DNA from: Paralithodes platypus
Taxonomy: Eukaryota; Arthropoda; Malacostraca; Decapoda; Lithodidae
Direction: 5' to 3'
Assembly (NCBI GenBank): GCA_032716605.1
Contig: CM064538.1
Location: 21,884,411-21,948,410 of the forward strand
DNA length: 64,000 bases
The notes under the pieces were generated by a model. That model saw only the letters and a program-made list of their open reading frames with translations. It searched no databases and was not told the DNA's origin. Each line of letters begins with the position of its first letter. Within the stretch, counting starts at the first letter, position 1. A program made the translations under genes and the position numbers. Shown one piece after another: positions 56,581 to 64,000 of the stretch.

Positions 56581-58080
56581 CTACCCAGGATCATACACCC
56601 TTGAAAGACAATCTGCAACCATGTTGTCACAACCGGCAATATGGCGTATGTCCAGGCTATACTCCCGTAACATTAGCGACCACCTGGTCAGCCTCATATT
56701 CCGATTGTGAAACTGGTCCAAGAACTTGAGAGGGTGATGATCTGGGTAAACTACAACGACCAGACCATAGGCTGGAACATAGACCTCGAAATGCCTCAGT
56801 GCAAGCACAACTGCCAGCAGCTCCCTCTCGACAACAGAGCAGCTCCCCTGGGCTGAATTGAACTTCTCCGAGCAGAAACTAACAGGATGCTCCAGCCCAT
56901 CATCGTCCTTTTCCACAAGGACGGCACCAGCCCCCACACCACTAGCATCCGTTGCTAGTTGGAAAGGTAGGCTAAAGTCAGGGGCCCTGAGGATCGGGTG
57001 AGTGCACAACAGGTGTTTTACTACTCCAAACGCCTTCTCACACTCAGGCGCCCATTTGAATTTCTTATCCTTCCAGTTATCCTCCACCTGAGCTTGACTG
57101 TCCCATTCTCCTTCTCCACCTTGACTGCTAAACGTCATCACAGGCACAGTGAGAGGCTCAGGGGGATGCCTCACATACTCCTTCATGAGATTAACATGAC
57201 ATAACTGATTGCGCTTCCGTCTGTCTGGAGTGGCTAGCAAGTAATCCAGGTCCGATAGCCTCTCAACCACCCTATAAGGACCAGTGTACTTCGCGGATAA
57301 GGGATGACCTACAAGGGGCAGTAGAATCAACACCTCCTGACCCACGTGAAACTCCCTGAGTTTAACCTTGAGGTCGTACCTGTCCTTCATGAGGGCCTGA
57401 GAGCTAGTAAGATTACGGCCAGCCAACTCCAGACTACGCAACATCCGTTCTCGACTGTCGAGGACATACTTGAGCATAGAACAAGGTTTTTCTGCACCCT
57501 CCCATATTTCTTCAACCATATGGAGAGGCCCTCTGACACGGTGTCCAAAGACGAGCTCATTAGGGCTGAATCCCAAACTTTCCCCAGGTACCTCCCGTGC
57601 AGCAAATAAAACACATGGCAGGCCAAGATCCCAACCATTCCCACTCTCAAAGCAACAACAACGAAGCACAGATTCCAAGGCTGAGTGCCATCGCTCTAAC
57701 ACACCCTGGCTCTCCGGATGATACGCAGATGACACAACCGTAACAATCCCATGCTGCAGCATTGCTTGAACAAAGAAGCTAGAAGTGAAGTTGGATCCTT
57801 GGTCTGACTGAATCACCTGCGGGTAACCATACCGGGAAAAATACACTAGCAAGTTTCGGACCACCGTCTTCGCTGACCCATTTCTCATAGGGTACGCGTC
57901 AGGGTACCTTGTTGCTACCTCCATGATGGTCAGGGGATACTTGTAAAAATCTCCCGACTGTGCATCACTGTCCTCCTTCAACTCGACAGCACCGGTACCA
58001 CATTCAAGAAACTCCGGGTCTTCTACTTGCAATTTACGAATGTCCGAAGGAGCAAGCTTATCTAAGTGTTTGCGAAACAA
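56581..58080 (-). pseudogene. pol: Integrase (partial) and RNase H of copy C
   Basis: One open frame joins non-adjacent parts. After APSDIRKLQVEDPEF the zinc domain is missing: GDFYKYPLTIMEVATRYPD jumps straight into the core. QSDQGSNFTS and YHPESQGVLERWH give the second Asp and the Glu with 35 residues between them. The GPY/F module reads KYTGPYRVVERLS. A second deletion after VEDNW removes RT entirely and reaches KDKKFKWAPEC. RNase H has TDASGVGAGAVLV, YPDHHPLKFL (Thr to Pro beside the Asp) and DNMVADCLSR. The frame stays open across both deletions, so this may be a translated non-autonomous protein, but it cannot reverse transcribe. Confidence 0.88.
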
Positions 58081-60330
58081 CTCATGCCCCCTCCTACACT
58101 GAATTTAGCCTCCCGTTGCTCTCTCTCTGTGTATCGTTGCTGTCTCTTCGTCTTTTTAAGCCCATCCTCTGCCTTCTTAGTAACAGTTAATGGGTCTTCT
58201 CCAGACTCGAAAATTGATCCTAATAATGAGTCCCCGAGAATGTCCGTTGATACTAAACTCTCAACCGCATCAACTTCCAACCCCTTCTCGGTACCTTTCC
58301 TCCGCTTGTCTAAAGACTGTTGACCAGAATGTGACTCACTGGATGCAAGAGATCTGGTGACAACACACGCCATAGGTTGCACCGGACACTTCTCAACCCA
58401 CTCCTGCTCCTCCCTACTCACGTCGGCCGGCTTCTCGGCAACGACCAAGGGTGGAGCCTCAGAAGTAGGCCCCGCAAAGTCGTTGCCGAGAACGAGGTCG
58501 ACGCCCCCAACAGGTAACTTCTCCACAATTCCTACATCCAGGTCACGAGTCACACCATCAACTTCCATCTTCATTCTTACAAGCGGGTATGACCTTGTTG
58601 CATTAACTCCCTGAACCACAACCACCCGCGCCGTATTTACAGGTTTACCAGTGAAATTCCTCAACAATGTTTGCGATGCCCCAGTGTCACGCAAAATTCT
58701 CACCTCATGTCTTCTACCCCCCCACTCCACACAACCGAGTCCCCTGTGGTCACTAAAGGCATCACGGACAGGGAATAAGCCTTCCGGATCCTTCTGCACT
58801 GGCAGTGTATTTACCTCGGAAGAATTGCCTCTAACAAACTCCGATGTCCTCTTGAACACTCCAATGCCGTGAGCAAAAGACACGGCTGCCGGAGGAGGTC
58901 GACTAGGGCACTCATTTGCCTTATGACCCTCCTGGTGGCACTTAAAACACATAAATTTCGGTCTCGGCTTATACTGTAATGTAAAAGGCCCCTGACTTTT
59001 CTCATACGGCGTGGTGTTAGCTTTGGATTCAGTTTTAGTTTCATTGCTCTTTTGTTTAAATGTGTCATTGCTATGGGGAGGGGGAGGATAACGGTCCCTA
59101 GCACTTGCATCGTACTTCTGTGAGGACCCGCAACCCCGAATCAACGACAGCCGTCGATCAGCCATTTCTGCTGCTTCGACTAGAGTTCTTGGGTTTTTCT
59201 CCTTTAAGTTCAAAGTTAGATCACCGCCCGTGCTCTTAAAGAACTGCTCCAACATCATTAACTGCTTAACTCCATCAAATGTTGTTACCTTCTCAGATCG
59301 GAGCCAGTTCCCCATAGCATCGGACAAGTCCCGGGCGTGTTCCAAAAAGGTGCTATCTCTTCCCTTAGTTACACCCCGGAACTTCAAACGGTACGTTTCT
59401 GGTTGCAGTTCGTAAGCCCTCAGGACAGCCTCCTTGAGATCCTCATACACAATACATGACTCCAAGGGTAATGCATCATAGGCTTTAAGACCCTTGCCTA
59501 TTAATCTAGAGGATACAAGTGCTGCCCATTTATTCTCTGGCCACTGGTGTTCCTGGCACTTCTTCTCAAAGCGTGCGAAAAATTCTGTTACACCACTCTC
59601 ATCAAACACCGGAACCAGTTTCAATAAGTGCGAGAGAGATTGATCATGAGCACGGTTACCAGCCCCAAGTCGCTGTCCCGTTGTCTCTACTCGCGACTTC
59701 TCTACGTTCATGTCGGCACAGTACCTAGTCGACTCTAAATCAGCTTGGATTTTTGCTTGACTGATAGTTTTTCTCTCTTCTATCTTGGCTAATTCTATTT
59801 GCTGCTGATGCTGAAGCTGAAGCTCACATACCCTGATAGCCTTTCTCTCTTCGATCTTAGCTAATTCGAGCTGAAGCAATAATTCTGGAGTTAACCCTTG
59901 AGGAGGTGAAGGTGCTACAATGTTTGAAATTACCGGTGGTCCCCCCAGGGGCAACCCACCCTGCCAGTCACCACCCAACTGTGGAAGCGTACCCGGGGTC
60001 GGCAAACCACTGGGATGGCTGGGAGTCGAGTGTAGGGGAAGCATGGCCGAAGGGCTCTGAGCACTCAACCCATCTCGCTCACCAGTCACCCTGCCCAGTA
60101 CACACATTATCAAGTTATCCCTGGTCATGCTGCTAGTACCCGCATGACCGATAGCTGTGGCCAGTCATTGAAGACCGTACCGATCCATACCCTCCAACCG
60201 CTCGGCAGTAACAGGCCATTGCAAAAATATCCTAGCATCCTCCTCACAGTTCACCTGATTAACCCTTTCATCATACTGCTGTTCCTCAGTTTCGACATTA
60301 CGTACTGTGTCTCCATTCTCCTCTGATCCG
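58062..60330 (-). pseudogene. gag-pro: Gag and protease of copy C
   Basis: A long frame begins at ATG 60128 on the minus strand, but homology to copy B continues upstream to about 60300 (CEEDARIF, TAERLEGMDRYGL), interrupted by one TGA near 60165. The SCAN-like capsid (EFFARFEKKCQEHQW, YELQPETYRLKFRG), CCHC knuckle (CFKCHQEGHKANEC, near 58935) and protease (RDTGASQTL near 58690, LVLGNDF) are intact. The frame stops at 58062 just after the start of the integrase frame in another phase. Upstream sequence is cut by the Harbinger-like element at about 60336. Confidence 0.88.
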
Positions 60331-60344
60331 GTATAAAGGTAGGT

Positions 60345-61060
60345 TCACACATAGGCGAGTCGGAGCGCAACTCCAACGCGAGTGATGATTTTTTTGCACT
60401 CGCCAATGATTATCCCAAATTCGCCGACACTCGCCGACACTCGCACAGACTCGCGTGGACTCGCGGTGGACCGCGTAGACTCGCGAACGCGGCCAAAATT
60501 TTTGTGCAGACACAAAAATTGGAGAGTCAAGTGCGAGTAGGACGCCAACTCGCATAGACTCGCGTAGACTCGCGTTGACTAGCATAGACTCGCGTAAACT
60601 CGTGTAAACTCCTGTAGACTCGTGTGACACTCATGTAGACTCGCGTGACAGTCACGTTGTACTATTTACAAATTTAATGATCGCGAGTCTACACGAGTCC
60701 ACGCGGGTCTACGTGAGTCTACACGAGTACAACAGGAGTCTACACTATAGTAAACAACCAATATTGCCAAAGGCAAGTTTAACGGAAGTCAATCAGGAGT
60801 CAACACGACGCTAACGCGAGTTACCACGGGTTAACGCGAGTGTAACACGCGGTCACGCGAGTGTAACACGCGTAAACGATAGTACCCACGTGGTGGTCTG
60901 GATTTCACAATACATGTCGCGAGTCTATGCGAAACAAACACGAATTTACGCGATATTAACGTGAGTCTATGTGAGTCTATGCGAAACCAACGTGAGTCTA
61001 CGCGAGTAACGGTGAAAGTAACGTGAGTCGATGCGAGTGGTGTGCGACTGCTGGCAACAC
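60345..61060. repeat. Subterminal GCGAGTCTAC-type repeats
   Basis: About 700 bases contain dozens of short degenerate motifs GACTCGCG or CGCGAGTC with 10-13 base spacing. The first part (60420-60660) is mainly in GACTCGCG orientation and the second (60675-61040) mainly in CGCGAGTC or GTGAGTCTA orientation. No coding frame. Clustered subterminal motifs in both orientations are typical transposase-binding arrays. Confidence 0.75.
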
Positions 61061-61096
61061 CGCGCGAGTAGGTGGCACCACCGCGTCAACACCCCC

Positions 61097-61104
61097 TATA
61101 AAAA
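61097..61104 (+). promoter_or_regulatory. TATA box of the MADF gene
   Basis: TATAAAAA in CCCCCTATAAAAAGGGACC lies 186 bases before the ATG at 61283. A 5' UTR with CTGCCCTACCACG-type tandem repeats (about 61185-61275) follows. Confidence 0.6.
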
Positions 61105-61282
61105 GGGACCGCCCGCGGTGCTCGTCCACTCTCCACCGTGACCCCACCAACGACCCATTGACCCGGGCCACACAGCGACCCACGCTGCCCTACCACGCTG
61201 CCTGCCCTACCACGCTGCCCTACCTGCCTGCCCTACCACACTGCCTGCCCTACCACGCTGCCCTACCTGCCTGCCCTGCACC

Positions 61283-63611
61283 ATGCCTTTGCCCAAGGAG
61301 AAGGTGGCGGCCACCAAGTCTCGGAAGGGTGGTGATGGTGTTGGAAAGAAAGGCAAGGCTACACCTTCCGAACAACCCCGCATCGCACCCCCTGCCAGGA
61401 GGCCTGTTGCGTCGCAAGACTTGGACGACTCGGATGAAATTGTGCCGGACAGCCAGCCCAGTGGACATGAGGACATGGACGTGTTTGATGGCGATATTGA
61501 TGCTGACGACAGCCAGGATACTCGGACCAGCCAGGATACTCAGACCAGTCAGGATACTCATACCAGTCAGGACACCCAAGGTAGCCTCAGTGACAGTGAT
61601 GATGATACCCCTGACCCCCCTGTCGGCCAGGGCCCTGTGCGTTATGGCGCCATTAAGAAGAATAAGTTGACAAGGGTGATCTTGAGCGACGAGACTGAGG
61701 ACATGCTGGCCGAGTGGGTGAAGGACACCCCATGTTATATATGAAGCGTAGCAAGGCCTACAAAGATACGCGCAGGAAACTCCGCGCCTACGACGAGAAG
61801 GCTGCTACCCTGGGTGTTAATGTCACAGGTAAGTACCCACAACAAAACATGCAGCATGCAATATTAATTGTAATAAGTTATAATACCTTGATGTTCTGTT
61901 CTTGGTTTGATTTCATGTGATTTATACGTGAAATACATAATTACTATTATGTTAAAGTTTGCTAAATTGGCATATATGTATGTGTGTTGCCAGTATCATA
62001 TACATCCCTCTACGCTTGTATTTAACAGCATTAACTAATAATGTATTATCAAGCCATGTTTGGCCTGTGAAATTCCGGATATAAATCATATATATAAAGG
62101 GCCTTGCTTAATAAATATTACTCTTTACACAGGCGGTAATCTGGCACATTGGGTGCGCAACATGCGGTCAAGGTATTCAAAGCTGACCGATATGAAGAGT
62201 GGAGCGGGAACACCTGGGACATTCGAGGGCAAGCCACTATCAGAGAGGGACACCTGGATCATGCAGAAGTTTGCCTTCCTCAAAGGGCACATCTCCCGCG
62301 TAAAGACCAAGGTCACAGCTAAGGTTAGAACTAATATAAACATACCTAATATGTGTTAAAACAATATATACTTAAATAACTGTTCGCTATCACATTTGGA
62401 AATATTTAACCATGTATACCTAGGTTATTAATGTCTGTTAATAACGTGCTTATCTTGTGCATATGATTTTATACATATATTAATTCATGTCTGTTAATAT
62501 CATGCTTATCTTGTGCATATATACTTGAATTCACACATTTATAATTGAAGGCTTCATGTAAACATACAAAATATTTTCTTATATTTATTTATATTGTCAT
62601 GGTACATATATTTAAGTATATTAAAATAGGTTAAAGGTCTTATTTAAATAGGATATATTAATTTTGTTGTGTTTCAGTTTCCAAACCCGACCGATGACGT
62701 CTCGCCGGATGTGAATGTGGAGGTGATTGCCGAGGACGAGAGTGATGGAGAGGACACTGCCATGCCCCCTCCAACCAACACAACTCCCACTGCCAGGTGC
62801 AGCAGCCAGAACAAGCGCCGGAAGTCTGTAGAGACATTCTCACCTGTGGAGGTAAATATGAAAACATTTAACATGTCATTATGAGAGTATATTAGTCATT
62901 ACGAGAGTATTATGTAAATCCTATGTTCGTGTACGCTGTAAACCGCAAACAATTCCTGTAGAGGAAGACATATGCATCTGGAGGAGAAAAACATAAAAAA
63001 GTTATTAGCATAAATTACCATGACATGTATGTATTATTTTATAAGTACCAAAGGTGTTTAACCTGCATACTCTTGTTTCTCCAGCTGAGTGCGACGCGGG
63101 AGGCGATGCGGGAGGACATGTCACGCCGGGTGACATCCCTGGTTGGGAAGGAGACCAAGTATGGACAGTTCGTGGGGTACTTGGAGCAGCAGCTCGAGAG
63201 GCTCCCTGACGCTGTAGGGGAGATATTGTCACGGAGGATAATGCAGCAAGTCCTTCAGGCCAGGGATGAGGTCACCCTCTCCACGTCACCCCAGATGGTG
63301 ATACCAGCAAACCCCCCCAGTTGCACACACCACCAGCCCCCACGCAGTTGCACACCACACCACCAGCCCCCCCGCAGATGCACACCACACCACCACAGAT
63401 GCAACCCCAGCCAGGATCATCACGCATGCCAGCAGCCTTCACAAACCCCACATTCCAAGAGCTGATGGCTGGTACGCCATTCAGGTCTCCTGCACATATA
63501 CATGACTGGTGGGCGGGGGCGCTTACCCCTACACATGGCGCCAACATTGCAACAGCGGTTCCCTCAAGCCCAGCTACTAGTAGGCCGCCAACACCAGGGA
63601 ACTTTCTATAA
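61283..63611 (+). CDS. MADF-domain protein, four exons, two apparent frame breaks
   Basis: Proposed exons are 61283-61828, 62133-62323, 62678-62851 and 63085-63611, with GT/AG at every junction (GTAAGT, GTTAGA, GTAAAT donors; ACACAG, TTTCAG, CTCCAG acceptors) and consistent phases (1, 0, 0). Residues 1-130 are acidic/basic linkers with SQDT-type repeats (SQDTRTSQDTQTSQDT). The MADF domain starts at EDMLAEWVKDTP and continues in exon 2 as HWVRNMRSRYSKLTDMKSG. Exon 3 is acidic and ends in KRRKSVETFSPVE. Exon 4 has a BESS-like helix pair (FVGYLEQQLERLPDAVGEIL) and a Pro-rich tail. One base seems missing at 61727-61731, and a frame change is needed near the seven-C run at 63312-63318. MADF proteins bind DNA; next to Harbinger-type repeats this one is probably the transposon's accessory protein, though a host gene is possible. 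Confidence 0.65.
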
Positions 63612-63684
63612 ACAAGGTTGAACACCAAAGTCAACACCCCCAGGCCTGGGGATGACGAAAATGTGTGAAACCTTTGTGTATAAT

Positions 63685-63690
63685 AATAAA
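63685..63690 (+). terminator. Poly(A) signal of the MADF gene
   Basis: AATAAA lies 74 bases after the frame-b stop at 63611, followed by AT-rich sequence. Confidence 0.6.
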
Positions 63691-64000
63691 GTCATAAACC
63701 CACCAGTGATGGAAAGACGAATATATATAATACTATGTCTACACATAAAATGAATATCTCTTATTATTTCTATACTTTCTGGTATATATTTATATACTAT
63801 ATTACTTTCGGCTATATATTAACATGCTATATCTATGTTTATGAATAAAAAAAAAAATATGTGCCTCCAGCTGTTGTTTTGGATCCAAACTATATTATTA
63901 GAGTTGATGGGTAAACATTCTCAAGAAAGGTTCCTTTTATAAACAGGGAAAAGACTTGTCAACAGCGACAAAATATAAGTTAATATGAATTCAAGTTGTG
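63691..64000. other. AT-rich sequence after the MADF gene
   Basis: No gene or terminal inverted repeat is seen before the window ends. Confidence 0.5.

Larger units (their letters stand above)
50938..60335 (-). mobile_element. Gmr1-like Gypsy copy C, internally deleted
   Basis: On the minus strand: Gag, protease, part of integrase, RNase H, purine tract and a 3' LTR at 56108 running left to 50938. Proteins are clearly related to copies A and B but diverged. Most of the integrase N-terminus and all of RT are deleted. A LINE lies inside the LTR and a Harbinger-like element interrupts the start of gag, so the 5' LTR is beyond the window. Confidence 0.85.
60336..64000 (+). mobile_element. Probable PIF/Harbinger transposon, left part
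   Basis: The copy C gag homology stops near 60335, and AGGTAGGTTCACACATAGGC and GAGTCGGAGCGCAACTCC begin. That style of end (GGTTCACACnnGCGAGTCG) is like many animal Harbinger termini; TAA just before it could be the three-base target site. Short subterminal repeats and a MADF gene follow. The DDE transposase and the right end would lie beyond the window. The assignment is inference from end sequence and gene content. Confidence 0.5.

Overview
The window is eukaryotic repeat-rich DNA with no sign of prokaryotic gene organisation. It is built almost entirely of transposable elements, simple repeats and satellites. The element families (Gypsy LTR elements with SCAN-like Gag, Jockey/CR1-type LINEs, Penelope-like elements, piggyBac-like TTAA MITEs, a Merlin-like transposase fragment and a Harbinger-like unit), the CCTAA-rich interstitial repeats (arthropod telomere motif TTAGG) and the abundant CT, TA and CA microsatellites suggest an arthropod, most likely a decapod crustacean. 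The species assignment is inference.

Layout. 1-11185: two nearly identical Gypsy-class elements (copies A and B) in tandem sharing one long LTR. Their pol order is protease, integrase, reverse transcriptase, RNase H, which is the Copia-like order known from Gmr1-type Gypsy elements. Copy B is broken by a TTAA-flanked MITE and a nonsense codon. 11186-21143: non-coding; a purine-rich block, a 1.3 kb inverted repeat pair with a 23-bp minisatellite expanded in one arm, LINE and SINE fragments, a 42-bp perfect palindrome and two TTAA MITEs. 21340-24240: a 48-bp minisatellite interrupted by a 5'-truncated LINE, a LINE relic and a 109-bp tandem array. 25135-27720: a minus-strand LINE. 28222-30130: a Penelope-like element tail bounded by inverted repeats and TA tracts. 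30530-34430: a decayed LINE and an opposed relative. 34706-34805: a 100-N assembly gap. 34806-44481: a palindrome with arms of about 4.2 kb, each carrying a Penelope-like N-terminal fragment plus the LTR and gag of a second Gmr1-like family; the 1.3 kb centre holds CCTAA-rich repeats and a Merlin-like transposase N-terminus. 41903-49196: the second Gmr1-like element continues to its 3' LTR. 50938-60335: copy C, a minus-strand, internally deleted relative of A/B, with a nearly complete LINE inserted in its LTR. 60336-64000: the left part of a probable PIF/Harbinger transposon, inserted in the gag of copy C, with short subterminal repeats and a four-exon MADF-domain gene.

The only gene that looks like a spliced protein-coding unit is the MADF gene (61283-63611). 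Even this has two apparent one-base frame breaks and is probably the accessory DNA-binding protein of the transposon. Everything else coding is a retrotransposon or transposon pseudogene. The nesting order (LTR element C, then LINE and Harbinger insertions; LTR element B, then MITE insertion) gives a relative history of transposition.
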